DNA from: Actinobacteria bacterium OV320
Lineage (GTDB): Bacteria > Actinomycetota > Actinomycetes > Streptomycetales > Streptomycetaceae
Length of the DNA stretch: 64,000 nt
Direction of reading: 5' to 3'
Assembly: GCA_001298545.1 (NCBI GenBank)
Contig: LJCX01000027.1
Span: 806,001 to 870,000, forward strand
The notes beneath the pieces are model-generated. The model searched no databases. It saw only the letters and a list, made by a program, of their open reading frames with translations, and was not told the DNA's origin. Below are positions 47,462 to 56,630 of this stretch, piece after piece (the stretch's first letter is position 1; each line of letters opens with the position of its first letter). The translations under genes were made by a program, and so were the position numbers.

Positions 47462-49489
47462 ATGACTGAGCGTCAGAAGGACCGGCCGTGGCTCATGCGC
47501 ACGTACGCCGGTCACTCCACGGCCGAGGCGTCCAACGAGCTGTACCGGCGCAACCTCGCCAAGGGCCAGACGGGTCTGTCGGTCGCGTTCGACCTGCCCA
47601 CCCAGACCGGCTACGACTCCGACCACGTCCTCGCCCGCGGCGAGGTCGGCCGGGTCGGCGTGCCGGTGGCCCATCTCGGTGACATGCGCAGGCTGTTCCA
47701 GGACATCCCCCTGGAGCAGATGAACACCTCGATGACGATCAACGCCACCGCCATGTGGCTGCTGGCGCTCTATCAGGTCGTCGCCGAGGAGCAGGGCGCG
47801 GACATCACCCTGCTCCAGGGCACGACCCAGAACGACATCGTCAAGGAGTACCTGTCCCGGGGCACGCACGTGTTCCCGCCGGGGCCGAGCCTGCGTCTCA
47901 CCACGGACATGATCGCGTACACGGTCTCCCACATCCCGAAGTGGAACCCGATCAACATCTGCAGCTACCACCTGCAGGAGGCCGGGGCCACGCCGGTCCA
48001 GGAGATCGCGTACGCGATGTCCACGGCGATCGCCGTGCTGGACGCCGTCCGCGACTCAGGACAGGTGCCGGCCGAGAAGTTCGGCGAGGTCGTCGCCCGT
48101 ATCTCCTTCTTCGTCAACGCGGGCGTCCGCTTCGTCGAGGAGATGTGCAAGATGCGCGCCTTCGGCCGCATCTGGGACCGGATCACCCTCGAGCGCTACG
48201 GCATCGAGAACGCCAAGCAGCGCCGCTTCCGCTACGGCGTCCAGGTCAACTCCCTGGGCCTGACGGAGGCGCAGCCGGAGAACAACGTCCAGCGGATCGT
48301 CCTCGAGATGCTCGCCGTGACGCTGTCGAAGGACGCACGCGCGCGTGCCGTGCAGCTGCCCGCCTGGAACGAGGCCCTGGGCCTGCCCCGCCCCTGGGAC
48401 CAGCAGTGGTCGCTGCGCATCCAGCAGGTGCTCGCCCTGGAGAGCGACCTGCTGGAGTACGAGGACATCTTCGAGGGCTCGAAGGTCATCGAGACCAAGG
48501 TGGGCGAGCTGGTCGAGGCGTCCCTCACGGAGATCGAGCGGATCCAGGAGATGGGCGGCGCGATGGCCGCCGTCGAGTCCGGCTACCTCAAGTCGCAGCT
48601 CGTCTCCTCGCACGCCGAGCGCCGGGCCCGGATCGAGTCCGGGCAGGAGAAGATCATCGGCGTCAACATCTTCGAGACGACCGAGCCCAACCCGCTCACC
48701 GCGGACCTCGACACGGCCATCCAGACGGTCGATCCGGCGGTCGAGGCCCGGGTCGTCGCCTCCCTCGAGAACTGGCGCGACACGCGCTACCAGCCGCCCT
48801 TCAACCACCCGCGCCCGTGCAAGGCGCTGGAGAAGCTGAAGGAGGCCGCCAAGGGCACCGCCAACCTCATGGAGGCCACCCTGGAGTGCGCCCGGGCCGG
48901 CGTCACCACCGGTGAGTGGGCCGGGGCGCTGCGCGAGGTGTTCGGCGAGTTCCGCGCCCCGACCGGGGTGTCGTCGGCGCCGGTGGCCGTCCCGGCCGAG
49001 GAGGGCTCGGCCATGGCCGACGTCCGCCGCCGGGTCGATGTGACCGCGAAGGACATGGGCGTCGGCAAGCTGCGCTTCCTGGTCGGCAAGCCGGGCCTGG
49101 ACGGGCACTCCAACGGCGCCGAGCAGATAGCCGTCCGCGCGCGGGACGCCGGCTTCGAGGTGGTCTACCAGGGCATCCGGCTGACGCCCGAGCAGATCGT
49201 GGACGCCGCGCTGGAGGAGGACGTGCACGCCGTCGGCCTGTCCATCCTCTCCGGCTCGCACGCCCAGCTGGTGCCTGACGTCCTCGAACGGCTGCGTGTG
49301 GCCGGTGCCACAGACATCCCGGTGATCGCCGGTGGCATCATCCCGAATGGAGACGCCGAACAGCTCAGGGCTGCCGGCGTGGCCGCGGTCTTCACCCCGA
49401 AGGACTTCGACATCACCGGAATCATCGGCCGCATCGTCGACGAGATCCGGAAAGCGAACAAGCTCGACCCCCTGGAGGTCCCCGCATGA
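47462..49489 (+). CDS. meaA: Ethylmalonyl-CoA mutase (MeaA/Ecm)
   Basis: A 675-residue B12-dependent acyl-CoA mutase in one chain. The TIM-barrel part holds LSVAFDLPTQTGYDSDH, TSMTINATAMWLLALY and ISFFVNAGVRFVEEMCKMRA. The B12-binding C-terminal domain is at residues 540-660, with the base-off motif GKPGLDGHSNGAEQ (DxHxxG), LSILSGSH and VIAGGIIPNGDAE. It converts ethylmalonyl-CoA to methylsuccinyl-CoA. It follows ccr by 17 bases. The gene was named meaA in Streptomyces for its link to acetate growth. Confidence 0.95.
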   Translation: MTERQKDRPWLMRTYAGHSTAEASNELYRRNLAKGQTGLSVAFDLPTQTGYDSDHVLARGEVGRVGVPVAHLGDMRRLFQDIPLEQMNTSMTINATAMWLLALYQVVAEEQGADITLLQGTTQNDIVKEYLSRGTHVFPPGPSLRLTTDMIAYTVSHIPKWNPINICSYHLQEAGATPVQEIAYAMSTAIAVLDAVRDSGQVPAEKFGEVVARISFFVNAGVRFVEEMCKMRAFGRIWDRITLERYGIENAKQRRFRYGVQVNSLGLTEAQPENNVQRIVLEMLAVTLSKDARARAVQLPAWNEALGLPRPWDQQWSLRIQQVLALESDLLEYEDIFEGSKVIETKVGELVEASLTEIERIQEMGGAMAAVESGYLKSQLVSSHAERRARIESGQEKIIGVNIFETTEPNPLTADLDTAIQTVDPAVEARVVASLENWRDTRYQPPFNHPRPCKALEKLKEAAKGTANLMEATLECARAGVTTGEWAGALREVFGEFRAPTGVSSAPVAVPAEEGSAMADVRRRVDVTAKDMGVGKLRFLVGKPGLDGHSNGAEQIAVRARDAGFEVVYQGIRLTPEQIVDAALEEDVHAVGLSILSGSHAQLVPDVLERLRVAGATDIPVIAGGIIPNGDAEQLRAAGVAAVFTPKDFDITGIIGRIVDEIRKANKLDPLEVPA

Positions 49490-50445
49490 CCGTCAACCGT
49501 CTGCGTCCCCGCCGCTCGTGTCTCGCGGTCCCGGGCAGCAACCCCCGCTTCCTCGAGAAGGCGCAGGGCCTCCCGGCGGACCAGGTCTTCCTCGACCTCG
49601 AGGACGCGTGCGCGCCGCTCGCCAAGCCCGAGGCGCGGCACACCATCGTCAAGTTCCTCAACGAGGGCGACTGGACGGGCAAGACGAGGGTGGTCCGGGT
49701 CAACGACTGGACGACCGAGTGGACCTACCGCGACGTCGTGACGGTGGTCGAGGGGGCCGGACCCAACCTCGACTGCATCATGCTGCCGAAGGTGCAGAGC
49801 GCCCAGCAGGTCGTCGCGCTGGACCTGCTCCTGACGCAGATCGAGAAGACCATGGGCTTCGAGGTCGGCCGCATCGGCATCGAGGCGCAGATCGAGAACG
49901 CGCAGGGCCTCAACAACGTAAACGAGATCGCCACGGCTTCCCAGCGCGTCGAGACGATCATCTTCGGCCCGGCCGACTTCATGGCGTCGATCAACATGAA
50001 GTCGCTGGTCGTGGGCGAGCAGCCGCCCGGCTACCCGGCGGACGCCTACCACTACATCCTGATGAAGATCCTGATGGCCGCCCGTGCCAACGACCTCCAG
50101 GCGATCGACGGCCCCTACCTCCAGATCCGCAACGTCGACGGCTACCGCGAGGTCGCCGGACGCGCGGCGGCCCTCGGCTTCGACGGCAAGTGGGTGCTGC
50201 ACCCGGGCCAGGTCGAGGCGTCCAACGAGATCTTCTCGCCGTCGCAGGAGGACTTCGACCACGCCGAGCTGATCCTGGACGCGTACGACTACTACACGTC
50301 CGAGGCGGGCGGCAAGAAGGGCTCGGCGATGCTCGGCGACGAGATGATCGACGAGGCCAGCCGCAAGATGGCGCTGGTCATCTCCGGCAAGGGCCGCGCC
50401 GCCGGCATGCAGCGCACCAGCAAGTTCGAGATCCCGGAGGGCTGA
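49486..50445 (+). CDS. HpcH/HpaI aldolase family, malyl-CoA/beta-methylmalyl-CoA lyase type
   Basis: A 319-residue CitE-type lyase. It contains RSCLAVPGSNPRFLEKAQG, DQVFLDLEDACAPLAKPEAR, IGIEAQIENAQGLNNVNEIA (metal and substrate), TIIFGPADFMASINM and KWVLHPGQVEASNEIFSP. In this operon it should cleave beta-methylmalyl-CoA to glyoxylate and propionyl-CoA. The GTG/ATG overlap with meaA is four bases (ATGA). The pairing with Ccr and the MaoC hydratase makes the role likely. Confidence 0.92.
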   Translation: MTVNRLRPRRSCLAVPGSNPRFLEKAQGLPADQVFLDLEDACAPLAKPEARHTIVKFLNEGDWTGKTRVVRVNDWTTEWTYRDVVTVVEGAGPNLDCIMLPKVQSAQQVVALDLLLTQIEKTMGFEVGRIGIEAQIENAQGLNNVNEIATASQRVETIIFGPADFMASINMKSLVVGEQPPGYPADAYHYILMKILMAARANDLQAIDGPYLQIRNVDGYREVAGRAAALGFDGKWVLHPGQVEASNEIFSPSQEDFDHAELILDAYDYYTSEAGGKKGSAMLGDEMIDEASRKMALVISGKGRAAGMQRTSKFEIPEG

Positions 50446-50450
50446 GCGCC

Positions 50451-50975
50451 ATGCAGTTCGGACGCACCTACGAGGAGTTCGAGGTCGGGGCGACGTACAA
50501 GCACTGGCCGGGCAAGACGGTCACGGAGTACGACGACCACCTGTTCTGTCTCCTCACCATGAACCACCACCCGCTCCACATGGACACCAACTACGCCGAG
50601 AAGACGACGGACTTCGGCAAGAACGTGGTGGTCGGGAACTACATCTACTCGCTGCTGCTCGGCATGTCGGTCCCGGACGTCTCCGGCAAGGCGATCGCCA
50701 ACCTGGAGATCGAGTCGCTCAGGCACGTGGCGCCGACCTTCCACGGCGACACGCTCTACGGGCAGACGACCGTGCTCGACAAGTGGCCGTCGAAGTCGAA
50801 GAACGACCGCGGGATCGTCTACGTCGAGACCAAGGGCTACAAGCAGGACGGCACCCTGGTCTGCGTGTTCCGCCGCAAGGTGATGGTGCCGACCGAGACG
50901 TACATCAAGGAGCGCGGCGGCGAGCAGCCGGGCCGCCCGGAGCTGAACGACCCTTCGGAAAAGACGGAGAAGTAG
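50451..50975 (+). CDS. MaoC family dehydratase, mesaconyl-CoA hydratase candidate
   Basis: A 174-residue hotdog-fold hydratase. The N-terminal part FGRTYEEFEVGATYKHWPGK and the active-site region LFCLLTMNHHPLHMDTNYAE carry the MaoC pattern (aspartate and histidine). VVVGNYIYSLLLGMSVPD and the RHVAPTFHGDTLYGQTTV strand follow. In the ethylmalonyl-CoA pathway this step hydrates mesaconyl-CoA to beta-methylmalyl-CoA. It is spaced by five bases from the lyase gene. The last 20 residues are basic and variable. Confidence 0.9.
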   Translation: MQFGRTYEEFEVGATYKHWPGKTVTEYDDHLFCLLTMNHHPLHMDTNYAEKTTDFGKNVVVGNYIYSLLLGMSVPDVSGKAIANLEIESLRHVAPTFHGDTLYGQTTVLDKWPSKSKNDRGIVYVETKGYKQDGTLVCVFRRKVMVPTETYIKERGGEQPGRPELNDPSEKTEK

Positions 50976-50977
50976 CC

Positions 50978-52192
50978 ATGGCGCGCCTCGCCCAGACCGC
51001 CGGTCTGACCGACATCCAGCAGGAGATCCTCTCCACCGTCCGCGACTTCGTGGACAAGGAGATCATCCCGGTCGCGACCGGGCTGGAGCACCGCGACGAG
51101 TACCCGCAGCAGATCGTCGACGGCCTCAAGGAGTTGGGCCTGTTCGGCCTGATGATCCCCGAGGAGTACGGCGGTCTGGGCGAGTCGCTCCTGACGTACG
51201 CCCTGTGCGTCGAGGAGATCGCCCGCGGGTGGATGTCGGTCTCCGGCATCATCAACACGCACTTCATCGTGGCGTACATGCTCAAGCAGCACGGCACGCA
51301 GGAGCAGAAGGACCACTACCTGCCGAGGATGGCGGCCGGCGACATCCGCGGCGCCTTCTCCATGTCGGAGCCGGCCCTCGGCTCGGACGTGTCCGCGATC
51401 ACGTCGAAGGCAGTGAAGGACGGCGACGAGTACGTCCTCAACGGCCAGAAGATGTGGCTGACGAACGGCGGCACGTCGTCGCTGGTGGCCGTTCTGGTCC
51501 GAAGTGACGAAGGACACTCCCCCGAGGAGGCGGCCGCCAAGCCGCACAAGTCGATGACGACCTTCCTGATCGAGAAGGAGCCCGGCTTCGGTGAGGTCCG
51601 CCCCGGCCTGACCATCCCGGGCAAGATCGACAAGATGGGCTACAAGGGGGTGGACACCACCGAGATGATCATGGATGGCCTGCGCCTTCCCGCCGATCGC
51701 GTGCTCGGCGGGGTCACCGGCCGAGGTTTTTACCAAATGATGGACGGGGTCGAGGTGGGTCGCGTCAATGTCGCGGCCCGTGGTTGCGGCGTCGCCCAGC
51801 GTGCCTTCGAACTGGGCGTCTCGTACGCCCAGCAGCGCCACACCTTCGGCAAGCCGATCGCCCAGCACCAGGCGATCCAGTTCAAGCTCGCCGAGATGGC
51901 TACCAAGGTCGAGGCCGCCCATGCCATGATGGTGAACGCCGCACGCAAAAAGGACTCCGGGGAACGAAACGACCTTGAGGCAGGGATGGCGAAGTACCTC
52001 GCCTCCGAGTACTGCAAGGAGGTCGTGGAGGATGCCTTCCGGATCCACGGAGGCTACGGCTTCTCCAAGGAGTACGAGATCGAGCGCCTCTACCGCGAGG
52101 CCCCGATGCTGCTGATCGGTGAAGGCACCGCAGAAATCCAGAAAATGATCATCGGGCGCAGGTTGCTCGAGGAGTACCGGTTCCAGGGCTGA
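50978..52192 (+). CDS. Acyl-CoA dehydrogenase, methylsuccinyl-CoA dehydrogenase candidate
   Basis: A 404-residue acyl-CoA dehydrogenase with the three usual domains: N-terminal helices, the middle beta domain (GAFSMSEPALGSDVSAITSK) and C-terminal helices (SYAQQRHTFGKPIAQHQAIQ, AFRIHGGYGFSKEYEIERLY, with the catalytic glutamate near LLIGEGTAEIQKMIIGRRL). In this operon the expected substrate is (2S)-methylsuccinyl-CoA. It is shorter than the Rhodobacter enzyme, which has an extra N-terminal domain. It follows the hydratase by two bases, and a hairpin follows it. Confidence 0.93.
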   Translation: MARLAQTAGLTDIQQEILSTVRDFVDKEIIPVATGLEHRDEYPQQIVDGLKELGLFGLMIPEEYGGLGESLLTYALCVEEIARGWMSVSGIINTHFIVAYMLKQHGTQEQKDHYLPRMAAGDIRGAFSMSEPALGSDVSAITSKAVKDGDEYVLNGQKMWLTNGGTSSLVAVLVRSDEGHSPEEAAAKPHKSMTTFLIEKEPGFGEVRPGLTIPGKIDKMGYKGVDTTEMIMDGLRLPADRVLGGVTGRGFYQMMDGVEVGRVNVAARGCGVAQRAFELGVSYAQQRHTFGKPIAQHQAIQFKLAEMATKVEAAHAMMVNAARKKDSGERNDLEAGMAKYLASEYCKEVVEDAFRIHGGYGFSKEYEIERLYREAPMLLIGEGTAEIQKMIIGRRLLEEYRFQG

Positions 52193-52204
52193 TTGTCCGG
52201 GTTG

Positions 52205-52237
52205 GGGGTGTTTTCTTCGAGAAGAAGATCACACCCC
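52205..52237 (+). terminator. Hairpin at the end of the ethylmalonyl-CoA operon
   Basis: GGGGTGT at 52205-52211 pairs with ACACCCC at 52231-52237. Inside is TTCTTC-GA-GAAGAA, which gives a second stem with small internal loops. No T run follows. It lies 13 bases after the operon's last stop. Confidence 0.65.
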
Positions 52238-52362
52238 GTCAACTTCCCTCTGCCGTCGACTCGGCTTCCTTGCTTACCCAGTTGTGGCCCCGAACCGCTA
52301 CGATCGCGGAAAGCCGCCGTCCCCCCGTCGAAGCGCGGCATCATCCGCTACGAAGGTCATCC

Positions 52363-53019
52363 ATGCCCCACAGCCAAACCTCTGCACACCGCGACCGCCT
52401 GGTAGGCGCACGCCTCGCGCGCGGAGCATCGCCGTGGCTTCTGCCGACCGTCGCCACCGCAGCCGTCAGCCTGCTGCGCGCCCGCCACTCGGGTGCCGCC
52501 AAGGCCGTCGCCGTGCCCGCCACCGCTCTCGCGGCGGGCATGCTGTGGTTCTTCCGCGACCCCGAGCGCGAGATCGCCTCGGGCCGGGTCATCTCCCCCG
52601 CCGACGGTGTGGTGCAGAGCATCATGCCGTGGAAGGACGGACGCACCCGGGTCGCGATCTTCATGAGCCCGCTCAACGTCCACGTCAACCGCGCGCCGCT
52701 GGCGGGCACCGTGACGTCGGTCGAGCACATCCCCGGCGGGTTCGTGCCGGCGTTCAACAAGGAGAGCGAGAACAACGAGCGCGTCGTCTGGCACTTCGAC
52801 ACCGAGCTCGGTGACATCGAGATGATCCAGATCGCCGGAGCCGTCGCCCGCCGCATCGTCCCCTACATCCCCGAGGGCACGAAGGTCGAGCAGGGCGAGC
52901 GGATCGGCCTGATCCGCTTCGGTTCGCGTGTCGACATCTACCTCCCCGAGGGCGTGGACGTCGCGGTCGAGGTGGGGCAGAAGACCGTGGCAGGGGTGAC
53001 TCGCATTGACCGTGATTGA
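52363..53019 (+). CDS. psd: Phosphatidylserine decarboxylase
   Basis: A 218-residue phosphatidylserine decarboxylase proenzyme of the short type. Visible are AAGMLWFFRDPEREIASG, RVISPADGVVQSIMPWKDGR, VAIFMSPLNVHVNRAPLAG, HFDTELGDIEMIQIAGAVAR and the self-cleavage region IRFGSRVDIYLPEG (Ser188 would give the pyruvoyl group). It makes phosphatidylethanolamine from phosphatidylserine, at the membrane. The ATG has GAAGG eight bases upstream. It overlaps pssA by 14 bases. Confidence 0.95.
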   Translation: MPHSQTSAHRDRLVGARLARGASPWLLPTVATAAVSLLRARHSGAAKAVAVPATALAAGMLWFFRDPEREIASGRVISPADGVVQSIMPWKDGRTRVAIFMSPLNVHVNRAPLAGTVTSVEHIPGGFVPAFNKESENNERVVWHFDTELGDIEMIQIAGAVARRIVPYIPEGTKVEQGERIGLIRFGSRVDIYLPEGVDVAVEVGQKTVAGVTRIDRD

Positions 53020-53860
53020 CCCGGAGACCCAGGCGGGCTGGGTGCCCGAGGCCGACGAGGTGGACGAAGAGGAGGAGATGCCCCTCTCTCTCCGCCTGTC
53101 GATAGCGGACACCCTCACCCTCGGCAACGCAACGTGCGGCTTCATGGCGGTGTACTTCACCACCACCGGCATTCTGATCCCGCACCTCACCGGCAGCCAG
53201 GAATCCGGCATGGCCCGCCACAGCGCGGCCACGGCGGTCATCCTGATGCTGTGCGCGGCGGTCTTCGACCTGTTCGACGGCCTGGTCGCACGCAAGCTGC
53301 GCTCCTCCCCGATGGGCGCGGAACTGGACAACCTCTCGGACCTGATCAGCTTCGGTCTGGCCCCGGCGTACTTCGTCCTGGTCTACGGCATGGTCGCCGA
53401 CGACGCCCACCAGCGGGTGGCGGCGGTCGGGGCGATCGTGGTGCTGCTCGCGGTGGTGCTGAGGCTCGCGAGATTCTCGTGCGTCACCGTCAAGGACGGC
53501 ACCTTCCAGGGCATGCCGTCGCCGTTCGGCGCGCTGACGGTCGTCTCGATCGTGCTCCTCGAGCTGCCGTTCGTCGCCACGCTCATGGCGATCATCGGCA
53601 CCGCCTGGCTGATGGTGAGCCGGGTCGAGTACCCGAAGCCGCGGGGCCGCCTCGCCGGCGCGATGCTCACCTGGATCGTGCTGTCGATGGGCCTGCTGGC
53701 GGCCTGGGCGTTCGACGCCCCGAGCGGTCAGCTCCTGCTCCAGACCGGCTGCGCGCTGCAGCTCGTCATGGGCGCGGTCATCCCCCTGTTCGCCACGGCC
53801 CGCCGGGTGAACAACTTCCGCGACAACCGGCGCGAGGCGCGGGCGGCACAGCTGCCCTGA
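53006..53860 (+). CDS. pssA: CDP-diacylglycerol-serine O-phosphatidyltransferase
   Basis: A 284-residue CDP-alcohol phosphatidyltransferase with seven or eight membrane segments. The catalytic motif is FDLFDGLVARKLRSSPMGAE followed by LDNLSDLISFGLAP (DG-AR-G-D-D pattern). It makes phosphatidylserine for the psd enzyme. The TTG at 53006 keeps CAGGGGTG about eight bases upstream; the GTG six bases later is also possible. A strong hairpin follows. Confidence 0.93.
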   Translation: MTVIDPETQAGWVPEADEVDEEEEMPLSLRLSIADTLTLGNATCGFMAVYFTTTGILIPHLTGSQESGMARHSAATAVILMLCAAVFDLFDGLVARKLRSSPMGAELDNLSDLISFGLAPAYFVLVYGMVADDAHQRVAAVGAIVVLLAVVLRLARFSCVTVKDGTFQGMPSPFGALTVVSIVLLELPFVATLMAIIGTAWLMVSRVEYPKPRGRLAGAMLTWIVLSMGLLAAWAFDAPSGQLLLQTGCALQLVMGAVIPLFATARRVNNFRDNRREARAAQLP

Positions 53861-53880
53861 CCTTCGCTCCACCGCTCGAC

Positions 53881-53917
53881 GGGTGCGGCCCGGACCTTCG
53901 AGGTCCGGGCCGCACCC
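53881..53917 (+). terminator. Strong terminator after psd-pssA
   Basis: GGGTGCGGCCCGGACC and GGTCCGGGCCGCACCC form a perfect 16-base stem with a TTCGA loop, followed by GTTTCG. Confidence 0.85.
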
Positions 53918-54025
53918 GTTTCGCGTTCAAGGGCGTCCGAGGTATGCCCTTGCCTCGTCAACTACACGCGATCCCCGCGCGGTTGCAGAGCGTGAGGAAG
54001 AAGAGGACGGTAGAAGGAGGGGGGA

Positions 54026-55294
54026 TTGTACGAGAATCACCCCCTTTTCACCCTTCGGGAGATGGCCATGGCCTCACTCGTCCTCAAGGAACATCTGGTA
54101 CCGCACATCTCGAAGATCCCCGCGAACTACGGAGACCCGGTGCTGCTCGCCGTCAGGGAGTACGACGGCACCCACGGCAACAACCCGCACAAGCCGGTCC
54201 TCATGCTGCACGGCAGAAGCGTCCCGGCACTGGCGGGATTCGACCTGGCGCCGGTGCCCAACGGGCACGCCACCCGGTACAGCTGGGCCCAGGAACTCGC
54301 GCAGGACGGTTACGACGTCTTCGTCATGGATCTCCAGGGCTCCGGGCGGTCGACACGCCCGAAGGTGATGGACGAGCCCTGCAACGCCAACCCGACGCAA
54401 CAGCAGGCCGTCCTCGTCCCCAACCCGCTTGCCGAACCCTGCTCGAGCCAGCCCCCGTACCCGCACGAGCTGGGCAATTCGGAGAGCGAGGCGGCGGAGC
54501 TCGAAGCGGTGGTCAAGTACATCAGGGCCGTGCCCGGCCTGGACAAGCCGATTCGTTTCGTCGGCTGGTCCGCGGCCGCGCTCGTCATGGGCCCCTACAC
54601 GCTCCGCCATCCCGAGGACGTCGAGAGCCTGTTCCTGCTCGCCCCGGTGTTCCCGCCGAAGGGACGGTGGTCGGGCAACCCCGACGATCCCTTCGGACGC
54701 CCGTCCGGTGTGTCGACGCTGCCCGTGTCCGTACCGCCCAATCTGTTCGGCTTCCCCATGCTCGTGGCCGGCAAGACCGGGTTCAAGTCGTCGCTGGTGA
54801 GCACCCCCGCCCTGTGGGAGCCCGGCATCGACGAGCGCGCGTGGGACGCCTGTGTGCATGACGATCCCCTCGCCGGCAAGTGGGGCCCCGAGGAGGCGCC
54901 GGGCGTCTACGAGGGTGTCCTGCGGTACCGGAACACGTACTCGTGGGGCTGGAACAGCCGGACCGCCGTGCACGAGAACCCGGCCGGCACCCGGGTGCTC
55001 GGCAAGCGGGTCCCCGTACTCATCGCCTACGGGGAGCTGGACCGGACGGCGAACAGCCCCGCGACCTTCCCGGACATCCTGCGCTTCTCCGTGCCGGCCC
55101 TCTACGACGCCGTCAAGGGACCGAGGACGCTGATGTTCTGCCTGGCCGGCGCGGGCCACTCCCTGGTCTGGGAGACGACCGCGAAGACCGTCCATCACTT
55201 CTCGAAGCAGTGGTTCAAGAACGGCAAGGTGGAGGGCCTCGCCAACGGCAGCTACTTCAGGGAGACCGACGGCGACCTGATCCCCCTGCCGTAG
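54026..55294 (+). CDS. Alpha/beta hydrolase fold protein
   Basis: A 422-residue alpha/beta hydrolase. The oxyanion part is VLMLHGRSVPALAGFDLAP, the elbow IRFVGWSAAALVMGPYTL (serine with Ala where Gly is usual at +2), the aspartate region VPVLIAYGELDRTANSP and the histidine MFCLAGAGHSLVWETT. No signal peptide. The closest roles are unclear; substrates range from esters to peptides. The TTG at 54026 is preferred because AAGGAGG lies five bases upstream, but ATG codons at 54062 and 54068 with a GGGAG site are alternatives. Upstream DNA is somewhat lower in GC. Confidence 0.82.
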   Translation: MYENHPLFTLREMAMASLVLKEHLVPHISKIPANYGDPVLLAVREYDGTHGNNPHKPVLMLHGRSVPALAGFDLAPVPNGHATRYSWAQELAQDGYDVFVMDLQGSGRSTRPKVMDEPCNANPTQQQAVLVPNPLAEPCSSQPPYPHELGNSESEAAELEAVVKYIRAVPGLDKPIRFVGWSAAALVMGPYTLRHPEDVESLFLLAPVFPPKGRWSGNPDDPFGRPSGVSTLPVSVPPNLFGFPMLVAGKTGFKSSLVSTPALWEPGIDERAWDACVHDDPLAGKWGPEEAPGVYEGVLRYRNTYSWGWNSRTAVHENPAGTRVLGKRVPVLIAYGELDRTANSPATFPDILRFSVPALYDAVKGPRTLMFCLAGAGHSLVWETTAKTVHHFSKQWFKNGKVEGLANGSYFRETDGDLIPLP

Positions 55295-55301
55295 CCCCCG
55301 C

Positions 55302-56453
55302 TCAGCTCAGGAAGTCGCGGCCGATCTGTTCCGCCACCCGCTCCAGGATCGGCCCGGCGTCCGAGATGCACCGGGCGATGTCCGGCTCGGCGTCCGTCAG
55401 CGGATAGGCGCGGCGGATGCCGGCCCGGCCCAGCTCCGCCGGGGGCAGGGCGAGGCGGCCGCAGACGGCGACGACCTCCTTGCCGGCCGCCCGGGCCGCC
55501 GCGGCGACGCCCGCGGGGGCCTTGCCGTGCAGGGTCTGCTCGTCCAGCGAGCCCTCACCGGTGATCACCAGCTCGGCCCGCTCGAGCGCCGGCGCGAAGC
55601 CCAGCACGTCGAGCATGACCTCGATGCCGGCGCGGAAGCGGGCGCCGACGAGCAGCGCCCCGTAGCCGATGCCGCCCGCGGCGCCAGCGCCCGGTGCGGC
55701 GGCGTACTCCGCCGCCTTCGACCCGAGCGCCGTCTCCAGTACCTCCGTGTAGTGCGTGAGCGCCGCGTCCAGCGTCTCGACGTCGTCCGGCGAGGCGCCC
55801 TTCTGCGGGCCGTACACCGCCGGTGCGCCCTTGGGGCCGGTCAGCGGGTTGTCGACGTCGCTCGCCAGGACCAGTTCCACGGAGGCCAGCCGGGGATCCA
55901 GCTCCGACAGGTCGGCACGGGCCAGCTCCGCGAGACCTCCGCCGCCGGGGGCCACCGGCTCGCCGTCCTCGTCGAGGAACCGCGCGCCGAGCGCGGACAG
56001 CATGCCCGCGCCGCCGTCCGTGGTGGCGCTGCCGCCGACCCCGAAGACGATCGTCCGCGCTCCCGCGTCCAGCGCGGCCCGCAACAGCTCGCCCGAGCCG
56101 TAGGTCGACGCCGTGAGCGGCGCGAAGACACCGGCCGGGAGCCGCTGCAGGCCGCTCGCCTCCGCCATCTCCACGACCGCGGTGTCGCCGCGTACCGCGA
56201 ACGCGGCGGTCACCTCCTGCCCGAGAGGCCCGGCGACCCGCACCTCCCGGCGTTCGAAGCCCGCCGCGACCGCCGCGGCGACGGTCCCGTCACCGCCGTC
56301 GGCGACGGGCAGGGCTTCCACCTCGAGGTCCGCCACGACCCGGCGCAGCCCGGCCGTCACCCGCTCGGCGACCTCCACGGCCGTCAGCGAGCCCTTGAAC
56401 TTGTCCGCGGCCACGAGCACCCGTCGGGTGCCCCGCGCTGGAGCGTCCGTCAC
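55302..56453 (-). CDS. Glycerate kinase (GK-II type, GlxK family)
   Basis: A 383-residue glycerate kinase. The start RVLVAADKFKGSLTAVEVAE, LPVADGGDGTVAAAVAAGFE, TIVFGVGGSATTDGGAGMLS, LVLASDVDNPLTGPKGAPAV and the end ITGEGSLDEQTLHGKAPAGV are typical. It phosphorylates D-glycerate. It links to glyoxylate metabolism, in line with the ethylmalonyl-CoA block nearby. The GTG has AAGGGG seven bases upstream. Confidence 0.93.
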   Translation of the reverse strand: MTDAPARGTRRVLVAADKFKGSLTAVEVAERVTAGLRRVVADLEVEALPVADGGDGTVAAAVAAGFERREVRVAGPLGQEVTAAFAVRGDTAVVEMAEASGLQRLPAGVFAPLTASTYGSGELLRAALDAGARTIVFGVGGSATTDGGAGMLSALGARFLDEDGEPVAPGGGGLAELARADLSELDPRLASVELVLASDVDNPLTGPKGAPAVYGPQKGASPDDVETLDAALTHYTEVLETALGSKAAEYAAAPGAGAAGGIGYGALLVGARFRAGIEVMLDVLGFAPALERAELVITGEGSLDEQTLHGKAPAGVAAAARAAGKEVVAVCGRLALPPAELGRAGIRRAYPLTDAEPDIARCISDAGPILERVAEQIGRDFLS

Positions 56454-56630
56454 CTTGCATCCCCTTGCTCTCCGGGCCCCGCGCACGTCAGGGCCAGTCG
56501 CGCCGCTGCGACCTTAACCGGAAGGCGCCCCCGCCGTCATGCGGTGCCCGGACCCTGGAACAACCCTGAGCGGCGGCTGTGGACCGTCGCAACCCTCGCG
56601 GGTGCCACCGGAATCGGGTAGACCGGACCC